DNA from: Bacteroidota bacterium
GTDB taxonomy: Bacteria; Bacteroidota; Bacteroidia; Sphingobacteriales; Sphingobacteriaceae
Reading direction: 5' to 3'
Assembly: GCA_021794195.1 (NCBI GenBank)
Contig: JAJYRG010000007.1
Span: 1-54,924, forward strand
Length of the DNA stretch: 54,924 nucleotides
Shown here: piece by piece, positions 19,799 to 29,021 of the stretch
How the letters are laid out: every line of letters starts with the position of its first letter
How positions within the stretch are numbered: the first letter of the stretch is position 1
Notes under the pieces: generated by a model
What the model was told of the DNA's origin: nothing
Database searches by the model: none
The model's input: only the letters and a program-made list of their open reading frames with translations
Position numbers and translations under genes: made by a program

Positions 19799-20482
19799 TT
19801 ATCGTGTTTTCGTAACGATGTGATCTGTTGTGCCAAATAGGTGTTCATGTACCTCTCCTAAATTATAAAATAACGCATCAGCTTCTTTAAGTTGTTTGCG
19901 TAAAGCTTCAAAGATATTAATACCGAATACTTTTAACCCGGCATTTTTTGCTGCAGTTACCCCAGCAAAAGAATCTTCTAATGCCCATATATTTTCTTTA
20001 GGTAAGCCGATCCGCTTTTGAGCTAATAAATAAGGTTCAGGATTGGGCTTTGGGTTTTGGACGTCATCCACTGTGATGAAAAAATCAAAGTAGTCAAAAA
20101 CATCATTCGCTTTCAGTGTAATTTCGGCAAAATCAAATGGGCTGGAAGTCACCACTGCCATTTTTATGTTTTTAGAAGCTAATGTATGGATGAGTTTTCT
20201 GGCATGCGGCATTAAACGAATCTGTTTGATGTCATATTTCAGAGCTTCTTCGGTCATGTATCTTTCCATGACTTCTTCCGTAGTTTCGATATCCCAGCGT
20301 TCTTTGAGCATGATTACATTTTGGGACAGGGTGTGGCCTACGAAATAAGCTACCCAATCATTCATCGTAATATCTAAATCAAACTGTTCTTTGAGCACAG
20401 GTGCGCAGCAATCAAAATAATAGCTTTCTGAATCAATTAAAGTTCCATCCAGATCAAATAATATAGCTTTTGTTTTTTTCAT
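19799..20482 (-). CDS. HAD family hydrolase (beta-phosphoglucomutase-like)
   Basis: AILFDLDGTLIDSESYYFD, MAVVTSSPFDFAE, KPNPEPYLLAQKRIGLPKENIWALEDSFAGVTAAKNAG. Start moved to MKKTKAILF at 20482. Confidence 0.92.
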   Translation of the reverse strand: MKKTKAILFDLDGTLIDSESYYFDCCAPVLKEQFDLDITMNDWVAYFVGHTLSQNVIMLKERWDIETTEEVMERYMTEEALKYDIKQIRLMPHARKLIHTLASKNIKMAVVTSSPFDFAEITLKANDVFDYFDFFITVDDVQNPKPNPEPYLLAQKRIGLPKENIWALEDSFAGVTAAKNAGLKVFGINIFEALRKQLKEADALFYNLGEVHEHLFGTTDHIVTKTR

Positions 20483-20557
20483 AGTGCCGAGAATATACAA
20501 AGTATTCTATGAAAAGCTAATTTACAAAAACATCTATGAAAATGGTTGACCGAAGTT

Positions 20558-23323
20558 TTAATATCTACTTCGGGGTCTTCCCCGTCCACCTTCACTATTT
20601 CCTCCTCCTCCTCCGAATTTGCGTAAATTGTATGTGAAAGTCAACATAAAGTACCGGTTCAATGTGTTCGAAGATAAGTAGGTTACGGCTGATTCATTTA
20701 CTTGGCGGTTAATGTTTTGGGCATTGTTTAAAAGATCAAAACCTTTCACCGCAATTTCTCCATTATTTCTATCAAATATTTTATAACCTAAAGAAGCGTT
20801 GAGTAGTGTCGTTGAGATACCCTCTTGCTGATTCACACCCCCGTTATAAAAATAAACTGCATTCGATGTAAGTACAAAATTTTTCAAAAATTCTACATGG
20901 ATATTTCCCGATAGATTGTGATTTATTACTTTATAATGTGAGATAGTCGAAGAGGGATTATCTGTAAAGTTTGCATTTAAACGATAATTGACACCGAAAA
21001 TATATTTTCGGCCAAACCGGGAGTTTAAGCCTATGGCTTGAGAAAAGCCATACCGGGTACTTTTTATCTTTTCTTGGTTTATTTCAGCATAATTTCTATT
21101 GTAAAATAAGTTTGTTCGGAGATTTAGATTGCTTTTAATGAGGTCAATAGGTACTCCGTAGTTATTGTTTACCCTCAAGCCATATACCCCGTCTATATTA
21201 ATCGGGACTGAATACTGACCTCCAGCACCTAATATTATATCATCAAATAGGATGAGGGTGGTATCTGTCATTAAGACTGAATTGATAATTTTGTTGTTCG
21301 TATAATCAAAGGAAACATTACTATTCAGGCTTCGGCCGGTTTCTCGGTTAATATCTCTATACCGCAAGCTGAAAGAATGATTGTACTCTTGTTTTAATTC
21401 TGGATTTCCGTTCGTAATGCGTAATTCATTTTCATTATTGACAAAATCTTGTAATTGATTAATATTAGGTGCATTCGTATTGGTATTATAGTTGAATTCC
21501 AGACTTTGAGCCGGCGTAAAATAATAAGCAGCGGTGAAGCTGGGTAAAAAGCTGCCAAAATCAGCTACAGTCTTTAAGTCTAAAGGAACAGTCCGGTGGT
21601 TATTTCGGATGCCGTGTTGATAGTTAAGGCCGACTTGAATACGTAGAGTGTCCCTTTTGTTATACAAATACGATAATCCTCCGCTATGATAGTTGTAATG
21701 GTTGTTAAAAGTGTTCGATAGCCTATCCCGAAGTTCGCCTATTTGATTGGTTTCTGCCAGAAATTCAAATGTTTCGCGACTGGAGTAAGAGTTTGTATTC
21801 CGAAAACTGTAATTTGCCTGTAAACGACTGTATGGGCCGATTTTATCACTGAATGTCGCGCGTGAATTGAAACCAGAGCCGTACCCATTGGTATAACTCC
21901 TGTTGTTGTTGGTGTCTATCCTGTCCAATGCAGCGTCAAGATAGTATTCGGTAGTAGCTAAGTTTAAGCCTTCTCTGTCATTGCTGTTTTTATTTCCATT
22001 GATATCGACAGTAAAGGTTCTTCCCTCTTTTTTAAACCTGTGCATATAATTTAGTGATCCTCCTACGCTGAAAGAAGTGTTTTCGCTTTCGCTGGAACGC
22101 CGTGACTCATTGATAGGATCACTTTCCCCTTTGTTCGTATTTCCGAAGGAGGAGTTTCCATTTTTATTAATGTTAAATGAAAAGTTCGGTTGAAAGTTTA
22201 ATCTATTCACTGAGTCGATATCCCATTTTATTCTTGCACTGGCATTATTTCGTGTTTGTTTAGCATTCGATTCCATATCCATACGCATGAATTGATTAGC
22301 TCGTGCACCCAGTAAATATTCTATATCGGAGCCGATTTCGGTAAGTGTATTGGAATTATTAAAGTTGAAATTTGCACTTACTTCCATTTTTTCTTCTAAG
22401 TAGCTGTTATTGAAATTGCCTGCAAAAGCGTACGTGTTGGATAAGCCATTTTGTACATTGGCATTTCCTCTTCGCGAGCGGCCTCTCCCTTGCTGATGAA
22501 GACCTGTTTCATTCACATTATTCGCCATTATGTTAAAAGAATAACGTTTATCACCGTTAAAAGCATTAAAATGAGCTCCGCCGCTGTATTTGTTTCCATC
22601 TCCTTTCCCCATCAATGTTCTGCCAAAATAGCCATGACGACGATCGGGTTTTGTCTTAATGTTAATAACTTTATCCCGTTGCCCATCATCAAACCCGCTA
22701 AATCGTGCTGCTTCCGATTTCTCGTCAATAATTTGTACTTTCTCTATAATTTCTGCAGGTAAATTTTTGAGTGCAATGCGTGGATCTGTGCTGAAAAACT
22801 CTTTGCCGTCTACAATAATTTTTTTTACGTCTTCGCCTTGGGCTTTCACATTGCCTTCTTCGTCTATTTCCACTCCGGGGATTTGAGCGACTAACTCGTC
22901 TGCATCTGCGTATTCAGAAGTTTCAAATTGAGAAGCATCAAACTCTGTAGTATCTCCTCTTATAGAAACAGCAGGCGTATGCTGAACAACTATTTCATCC
23001 AGTTTTATTTCAATAAGAGAGAGTTGATAAGCTAATTGTAAAGGCTCTTTTTTTACTTCTATATTATGTTTTTCTTTTTGATACCCCAAATAAGCTAGTT
23101 CGAGCGTGTATTTTCCTTCTGGAACTTTCTTGATTTCAAACTTTCCGGTACTATCTGTGGTTACGCTTACGTGTAATGAATCTTTACTGTTCAATAAGTG
23201 TATGGTGCCTCCCGCCAAATCTCTTTCGTTTTTGTCAGAAATATGTCCATTAATAGTTGTTTGTGCAACCGCTAAAAAAGCAGATAACACTCCTACAAGT
23301 AAGATGATATATCGTTTGTACAT
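20558..23323 (-). CDS. Outer-membrane beta-barrel protein, TonB-receptor-like, with N-terminal carboxypeptidase-regulatory-like domain
   Basis: Signal peptide; TTINGHISDKNERDLAGGTIHLLNSKDS; plug-like VEIDEEGNVKAQGEDVKKIIVDGKEFFSTDPRIALKNLPAEIIEKVQI; long Asn/aromatic beta-barrel; Gly/Arg-rich C-terminus. Likely start at MYKRYIILL (23323). Confidence 0.88.
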   Translation of the reverse strand: MYKRYIILLVGVLSAFLAVAQTTINGHISDKNERDLAGGTIHLLNSKDSLHVSVTTDSTGKFEIKKVPEGKYTLELAYLGYQKEKHNIEVKKEPLQLAYQLSLIEIKLDEIVVQHTPAVSIRGDTTEFDASQFETSEYADADELVAQIPGVEIDEEGNVKAQGEDVKKIIVDGKEFFSTDPRIALKNLPAEIIEKVQIIDEKSEAARFSGFDDGQRDKVINIKTKPDRRHGYFGRTLMGKGDGNKYSGGAHFNAFNGDKRYSFNIMANNVNETGLHQQGRGRSRRGNANVQNGLSNTYAFAGNFNNSYLEEKMEVSANFNFNNSNTLTEIGSDIEYLLGARANQFMRMDMESNAKQTRNNASARIKWDIDSVNRLNFQPNFSFNINKNGNSSFGNTNKGESDPINESRRSSESENTSFSVGGSLNYMHRFKKEGRTFTVDINGNKNSNDREGLNLATTEYYLDAALDRIDTNNNRSYTNGYGSGFNSRATFSDKIGPYSRLQANYSFRNTNSYSSRETFEFLAETNQIGELRDRLSNTFNNHYNYHSGGLSYLYNKRDTLRIQVGLNYQHGIRNNHRTVPLDLKTVADFGSFLPSFTAAYYFTPAQSLEFNYNTNTNAPNINQLQDFVNNENELRITNGNPELKQEYNHSFSLRYRDINRETGRSLNSNVSFDYTNNKIINSVLMTDTTLILFDDIILGAGGQYSVPINIDGVYGLRVNNNYGVPIDLIKSNLNLRTNLFYNRNYAEINQEKIKSTRYGFSQAIGLNSRFGRKYIFGVNYRLNANFTDNPSSTISHYKVINHNLSGNIHVEFLKNFVLTSNAVYFYNGGVNQQEGISTTLLNASLGYKIFDRNNGEIAVKGFDLLNNAQNINRQVNESAVTYLSSNTLNRYFMLTFTYNLRKFGGGGGNSEGGRGRPRSRY

Positions 23324-23396
23324 TTTAATTCCCAACAGTAGTATTTATAATACGCTATTTTACATATAGTTTTGTAAATAAGTGTAAACGGAGGGA

Positions 23397-25952
23397 TTAA
23401 AAATTTATATGCAGGCTCAATCTGATTTTATCATGAAGAGCAGAAGGTGAGTTTAAGTAGTTAAATCTCTTGATGTATTGTACTCTCAATATTTTCAAAA
23501 TATTGTCTATACCTACATATCCTTCTGTATAAGGTTTTTGACTTAATGAACGGGTCATCGTATTGCCTTCATCATCTTTCTCAAATTCAATTACCTTATC
23601 ACTTAATGCAGGGTTGTTATGAGCAGACAAGCTGCCCGCAAAGGCACTGAAGCCCCATATTTCACGGAGTTTTAACTTTTTTAAGAGGGGAATCTTATTT
23701 AGGATGAATCCTTCGAGCTGATGCTCAAGGGCAATTTTAGCATAGCGATCAGCCACAAACTCCATAGGGTTAATGAGGTCGTATGAAACGGTATATCTTT
23801 CGTTCTCTTCACTAAATGTAGGGATTTCGAGTAATGGATAAGGTAAACGTCCCCAATAATTTCCTATTTCGGCAGCTACATCAAAAAAACCGAACTGATT
23901 TAAGAAAAATCTATTACCTATAGCAAAAGCTAACTTGTCATACGCATAATCCCCATCCCAAAAACCATCTAATCCTCTACTATAAGTCAGAGCTAAAACC
24001 GGAAATTTGTCAACTATAGTTTTACGCGTGAGATTTCTGAAATAAAATTTTTCATAAGGCGCCCATCTCAGCATAAATTCCGCTTCGTTAGTATGCATAT
24101 CCTGCATTATAGAATGTGCTGGATCACTGCTTACGAATTGCAAATCTCCTATAGGGTACCGGCGTTGATGCGTAAAGGAAGAGTGAAAACTGAAGTGATT
24201 TCCAAATTCTATAACATGGCGCAGACGATAGGCTTCTGTGTCAATCCATTTTGTAGGTTTGTTTTTTTTGAAAGATTGAAAGAAACTATCACCTTTTAGA
24301 AAGCCTAAGTTTTTCCCGGGTTCAAAAATATCTTTTTGGATGGTTCCTTCGATATAATGAGCTGGAAAATGCGTTATATTTTTCTTGTTTAATGAGACAG
24401 CGGTCTTGAGATTGTATTTTATAGACTCATCTCTAAAACCATAAGCTGTATACCCTTCTATGTATACTTTGTCAGACAAAAGAGGAGTGCTTCGTCCCCC
24501 GATCCGAATGCGTTGTCCTTCTATATTATTTTGACTGTAAGCATATTCTAAAGGACCTATTTCAAATAAATTTACGGGAAAATATCCTTGTCCGAGCAAA
24601 TAACCTGCCGCTAATAAGCTTCGGAAGCTTTTCATATTATTTAAACTGTCTATATTTTTATAGGTTTTTTGTTCGGTTTCCGTAAGCGGAACAGGACGTT
24701 CAAATTCCTTTCCTATTGTATCGGCATTTTTAGAGGTTTCGACTGGAGGCCCTGAGAATATTTCGGAGTTTATTTTTGTGTCTAAATCATAATCGGAATG
24801 GAGAGCAAGCCGATCGCCAAAAAAAGTATTCGATTTTCCAAGACCGAAAACTGCGTACACATGTGTACGGCTAGGTAGCATGACTCCATCTTTATTAGGA
24901 GAATAGTCAATTTGAATCTTTACATTATTGACAAAGTTTATATTAGCACTTTCGCTTAATTTAAAATCAGCATTTCGCACAGCGTAACGGCCGTCTGTAC
25001 TGATTTGAAGAGTACCTTGGAGCAATAAATCGGTGGAGTTTCGGGGCTTGAAAAGAAGCTCTGTGTAAGACTTTCCTTCAATTTCAAGGGTGTCTTGGAT
25101 ATAAAACTTGTAATATAAAGGGGCATTGTCTGAGATCGGACTTAGGAAAAGTTTTCGAACGATGTAAATACTTTCATCATAAACATCTACGGGCTGAAAA
25201 ATATCATCAATAAATGCTTGAATATTGGGATTATTGACATATCGGGAGTCAAAAAGTGTCTCCTTTTCTTGCTCAATGATCTTTTTAGACCTTTTTGGTT
25301 TTTTTTGAGAGAATATTTGTGCATTACTCTCTTTTAAAAAAACCGGGAGAGAAGCTTCTTCTGCATTCGAAAGTGTGTCTGCATTATCAAAGAAAAAATC
25401 AAATGCACCCTTCTTAATCTTTCGTTCAGAAGGAGACAGCAGCATACCAACTTTTAGTTTTTCGTATTCTTGGTATTGCAACTGTTGTTTTGTGCTGAGC
25501 CTGTTGTCTTTTTTATATTTGATAACCTGTTTTATTAGCTCAACAGCAGGGTTGTTTTTGTTTTTATATTTTTGTTTTCCTTGTATCTCTACACTTTCAA
25601 TTTGCTTTTCATCTGGCTTTAGCTCAATTTTTACAAATTCAGAGTGGATAAAGAGTTTGATTTTTTGTGTTTCATATCCTAAAGCCCGGCATTCCGCCCA
25701 AATAGAATCTTTGTTAGAAGGAAGGGGGATTGAAAAATATCCGTTGTTATCGGTGGACGTACCCCAACTTAAAGAATCATTGCTTAATGTGGCCTGTGGA
25801 ATAGGTTTCTGGAGTTCCTTATCGATAAATTGACCCTTTATCATTCTCTGCCCACAGACGGTCTGGAGTGAGAATAAAAATATTCCAATGACAATGCTAA
25901 ACTTCCAATCTATCCCTTTCCAACCGTTCACAATCAGATAAATATATACCAA
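23397..25952 (-). CDS. DUF5686-type outer-membrane protein with carboxypeptidase-regulatory-like domain
   Basis: Signal peptide ending TVCGQ; IKGQFIDKELQKPIPQATLSNDSLSWGTSTDNNGYFSI domain; long beta-barrel-like C-terminal region. Family name from recalled architecture. Confidence 0.75.
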   Translation of the reverse strand: MVYIYLIVNGWKGIDWKFSIVIGIFLFSLQTVCGQRMIKGQFIDKELQKPIPQATLSNDSLSWGTSTDNNGYFSIPLPSNKDSIWAECRALGYETQKIKLFIHSEFVKIELKPDEKQIESVEIQGKQKYKNKNNPAVELIKQVIKYKKDNRLSTKQQLQYQEYEKLKVGMLLSPSERKIKKGAFDFFFDNADTLSNAEEASLPVFLKESNAQIFSQKKPKRSKKIIEQEKETLFDSRYVNNPNIQAFIDDIFQPVDVYDESIYIVRKLFLSPISDNAPLYYKFYIQDTLEIEGKSYTELLFKPRNSTDLLLQGTLQISTDGRYAVRNADFKLSESANINFVNNVKIQIDYSPNKDGVMLPSRTHVYAVFGLGKSNTFFGDRLALHSDYDLDTKINSEIFSGPPVETSKNADTIGKEFERPVPLTETEQKTYKNIDSLNNMKSFRSLLAAGYLLGQGYFPVNLFEIGPLEYAYSQNNIEGQRIRIGGRSTPLLSDKVYIEGYTAYGFRDESIKYNLKTAVSLNKKNITHFPAHYIEGTIQKDIFEPGKNLGFLKGDSFFQSFKKNKPTKWIDTEAYRLRHVIEFGNHFSFHSSFTHQRRYPIGDLQFVSSDPAHSIMQDMHTNEAEFMLRWAPYEKFYFRNLTRKTIVDKFPVLALTYSRGLDGFWDGDYAYDKLAFAIGNRFFLNQFGFFDVAAEIGNYWGRLPYPLLEIPTFSEENERYTVSYDLINPMEFVADRYAKIALEHQLEGFILNKIPLLKKLKLREIWGFSAFAGSLSAHNNPALSDKVIEFEKDDEGNTMTRSLSQKPYTEGYVGIDNILKILRVQYIKRFNYLNSPSALHDKIRLSLHINF

Positions 25953-26101
25953 TTTACTTTAACAATGTGTGAAAATAGAAAATAATTTTACAATACAGAA
26001 GGCAATTTGGAAAATTTCATATTGAAATAGAATTTTTAGACAATATGGAAGAGTGAAATTACAGAAATTGTTGTATTTTGTTGTTACTAAAGTAAAAGAA
26101 A

Positions 26102-26617
26102 ATGTTTGACAGATTCATATTGTCCCCAGCGAAAACAGATGAAGCTCCTGTTATATGGCAGCTTCTACAAAGTGCTATACAAAAACGAAAGGAAGAAGGA
26201 AGTCAGCAATGGCAAGATGGCTACCCTAACCTTCAAGTCGTGCAGGAAGATATAAAAAATGAATATGCTTATGTCGCAAAAAATGAGGAAGGTAACATCT
26301 GCGGATATATGGCCATTATTACCGAAAAAGAACCTGCTTATGAAAAGGAGGGTGTAAGGTGGTTGACCCAAAGACCGTATGTTGTTATTCACCGCTTGGC
26401 AACCGACCAACGTAATCCCATAAAAGGATTAGCGACCTGGATGATGAAATCTCTGGAAAATATTAGCCTTAAAAAAGGGTGCTTGAGTATTAAAGCAGAT
26501 ACAGATTTTGACAATGTGGGGATGCTAAGAGTTTTTGATAAAATGGGTTACACATACTGCGGAATTGTTATTCTACGCGGAGCAGAACGAAAAGCATTTG
26601 AAAAACGATTGGATTAG
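26102..26617 (+). CDS. GNAT family N-acetyltransferase
   Basis: HRLATDQRNPIKGLATWMMKSLENISLKKGCLSIKADTDFDNVGMLRVFDKMGYTYCGIVIL matches the GNAT fold layout. Confidence 0.82.
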   Translation: MFDRFILSPAKTDEAPVIWQLLQSAIQKRKEEGSQQWQDGYPNLQVVQEDIKNEYAYVAKNEEGNICGYMAIITEKEPAYEKEGVRWLTQRPYVVIHRLATDQRNPIKGLATWMMKSLENISLKKGCLSIKADTDFDNVGMLRVFDKMGYTYCGIVILRGAERKAFEKRLD

Positions 26618-26720
26618 AAGAACAAATTGCTGGCTTTATAGAGTTTGCACAAAGGAAAAGAAGTCTTGAGAAAGTTGTTGTTGTGATGAGACAGCATAGA
26701 AAAAAGAAGTTTTGTTCATG

Positions 26721-26734
26721 TTTTCCGCGGAAAA
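26721..26734. promoter_or_regulatory. Perfect 14-bp palindrome TTTTCCGCGGAAAA, candidate operator
   Basis: Direct reading; overlaps the -33 position expected for the TATCTTTT -7-like box at 26745-26752; 40 bp upstream of the 26775 start. Confidence 0.55.
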
Positions 26735-26774
26735 TATGTATTATTATCTTTTCATAAAAAGATAACTTGCCAAT

Positions 26775-27257
26775 ATGGATAGGAGAACTGCTGTAAAAAA
26801 TATGTTGATTGTGGCTGGAGGGATGGTACTCATTCCGTCTTGTTTGCGAGAGGAAGGAGGTGCATCTATTGAGTTGAGCCGAATTAATGTAAGTGCAAAG
26901 CAGGAAGATTTGCTCGCTGACTTAGTGGAAGCATTAATTCCCAAAACGGATACTCCCGGTGCAAAAGATTTAAATTTACATCTTTTTGTTATGAAAATGG
27001 TAGATGATTGCCATAGCCCGGAAGATCAAGAAGTGTTTTTACAAGGATTAACGCAAATGAACGAAGGAAAAAAAGATTTTGAGGCGTTTTGGCAAAAAGA
27101 GACAGAAGAAGGACTTTCAGACTTTGCTAAACTAGTTAAAAATCGAGCAATTCAAGGGTACATGAATTCGGAGTATGTTATGAAAAATGAATTGATATAC
27201 GAATTGATTCCCGGGAGATATAATGGAGCGTATAAAATAGAGGAGATAAATGGCTAA
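26775..27257 (+). CDS. Gluconate 2-dehydrogenase subunit 3 family protein, RR-containing lipoprotein signal
   Basis: MDRRTAVKNMLIVAGGMVLIPSC (twin Arg plus lipobox-like PSC); LADLVEALIPKTDTPGAKDLNLHLFVMKMVDDCHSPEDQEVFLQGL. Confidence 0.85.
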   Translation: MDRRTAVKNMLIVAGGMVLIPSCLREEGGASIELSRINVSAKQEDLLADLVEALIPKTDTPGAKDLNLHLFVMKMVDDCHSPEDQEVFLQGLTQMNEGKKDFEAFWQKETEEGLSDFAKLVKNRAIQGYMNSEYVMKNELIYELIPGRYNGAYKIEEING

Positions 27258-28962
27258 TATCGCAAATACAAAGGAAGAACGCAGTTATGACGCTATAGTT
27301 ATCGGTTCGGGGATTAGTGGAGGTTGGTCGGCTAAAGAATTATGTGAGAAAGGGTTAAAAACATTGGTTTTGGAACGGGGAAGGCAAGTTGAACATATAA
27401 AGGACTATCCGACTACAAATATGTATCCTTGGGAGTTTGAACATAGAAATGAATTGCCTTATCAAATACAAAAAGACAATCCGATAGTTAATCGGTGTTA
27501 TGCTTTCCATGAAGATTCCGCTCATTTTTTTGTGAAAGATGATGAGCAGCCTTATGGGCAAACTAAACCATTTGATTGGATTCGGGGATATCAAGTAGGA
27601 GGAAAGTCTTTACTTTGGGCCCGGCAAACGCAAAGATGGTCGGACTTTGATTTTGAAGGCCCGTTGCGGGATGGGTTTGCGGTAGATTGGCCCATTCGCT
27701 ATGCTGATCTCAAACCATGGTATGATTATGTGGAACGGTTTGCAGGAATTGCAGGGGATAAAGATGGGTTACCGGAATTACCTGATGGAGAGTTTTTGCC
27801 GGCTTATCCCTTGAATGTGGTTGAAAAGTATTTTAAACAGACAGTGGAGAATGGGTTTTCTCCTGCTAAAGTTATATCGGCTCGTTGCGCACATTTGTCA
27901 CAGCCAAAACAAATACACTTGGATCAAGGCAGGGTTCAGTGTCAAAATCGGACGCTTTGCCAAAGAGGATGTCCGTTCGGAGGGTACTTTAGTTCAAATG
28001 CCTCTACCTTGCCTTGGGCGGCGAAGACAGGAAACATGACGCTCAGACCGGATTCGGTTGTACATTCGATTTTATATGATGAGAATAAACAAAAAGCGAT
28101 AGGGGTAAAGGTCATAGACAATAAAACCAAAGATGAAATTAATTTTTATGCGGATATAATCTTTGTGAATGCAGGTGCTATTGCTACTAATTTGTTGTTG
28201 CTCAATTCAATTTCTTCCCGTTTTCCGAATGGATTGGGAAATGATAGCGATACACTGGGTAAGTATGTAGCATTTCATAATTATAGTGCACGTATTTATG
28301 CGGAATATGAAGGCTTTCAAGAGTATAGAACAGATGGTCGTAATCCTGCGGGCGGAGCTTATATACCCCGTTTTAGAAATTTACATAAACAGGAAATGGA
28401 CTATTTACGGGGATATGCGGCAGGTTTTGGGGCTAATAGAATGCGTAGCTCCGATCAGAGCTCTTATGGAATAGACTTGAAAGAATCTTTGTTAGAACCA
28501 AAATGGGGAGCTTGGGGAGTGAGCTCACATATGATGGGAGAGACGATTCCTAAGAAAGAAAATCAGGTAACTTTGGATAAAAGCCAAAAAGATAAATGGG
28601 GAGTCCCATTGTTGAATTTTGATATCGACTATGATGAAAATGATGAGAAAATGAAGGAGGATTATATAGATGTAATGACAGAAATGTTTACCGAAGCAGG
28701 CTTTATAAATATACGTCCGGATACACGATGGCAAGCACCCGGTTTGGATATACATGAGATGGGTGGAGCACGTATGGGACATGATCCTAAAACTTCTATA
28801 CTGAATAAGTGGAATCAAATACATGACTGCCCGAATGTGTTTGTTACAGACGGAGCCTGCATGACTTCCACCTCCACACAAAACCCATCTTTAACTTACA
28901 TGGCATTTTCAGCACGCTCTGTCGATTTTGCTGTGCAAGAATTGAAAAAAAGGAACTTATGA
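27250..28962 (+). CDS. GMC family oxidoreductase (FAD-dependent)
   Basis: YDAIVIGSGISGGWSAKELCEKGLKTLVLERG; C-terminal DIHEMGGARMGHDPKTSILNKWNQIHDCPNVFVTDGACMTSTSTQNPSLTYMA; overlaps the preceding ORF. Confidence 0.93.
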   Translation: MANIANTKEERSYDAIVIGSGISGGWSAKELCEKGLKTLVLERGRQVEHIKDYPTTNMYPWEFEHRNELPYQIQKDNPIVNRCYAFHEDSAHFFVKDDEQPYGQTKPFDWIRGYQVGGKSLLWARQTQRWSDFDFEGPLRDGFAVDWPIRYADLKPWYDYVERFAGIAGDKDGLPELPDGEFLPAYPLNVVEKYFKQTVENGFSPAKVISARCAHLSQPKQIHLDQGRVQCQNRTLCQRGCPFGGYFSSNASTLPWAAKTGNMTLRPDSVVHSILYDENKQKAIGVKVIDNKTKDEINFYADIIFVNAGAIATNLLLLNSISSRFPNGLGNDSDTLGKYVAFHNYSARIYAEYEGFQEYRTDGRNPAGGAYIPRFRNLHKQEMDYLRGYAAGFGANRMRSSDQSSYGIDLKESLLEPKWGAWGVSSHMMGETIPKKENQVTLDKSQKDKWGVPLLNFDIDYDENDEKMKEDYIDVMTEMFTEAGFINIRPDTRWQAPGLDIHEMGGARMGHDPKTSILNKWNQIHDCPNVFVTDGACMTSTSTQNPSLTYMAFSARSVDFAVQELKKRNL

Positions 28963-28970
28963 AAATAAAA

Positions 28971-29008
28971 AATGGGTTTTAGAAATATAAAGCCGTTTTT
29001 TATTTTAC
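28971..29008. terminator. Imperfect hairpin between convergent genes, possible bidirectional terminator
   Basis: AAAAAATGGGTTT ... AAAGCCGTTTTTT pairs with one G.U and one mismatch; A-tract upstream and T-tract downstream. Confidence 0.5.
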
Positions 29009-29021
29009 ATTTCTATCCTGA

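Noticed and set aside
25375-25833. 152-aa plus-strand ORF inside the DUF5686-type gene
   Set aside because: Antisense to a convincing outer-membrane protein gene; Ser/Phe/Cys-rich translation without domain features.
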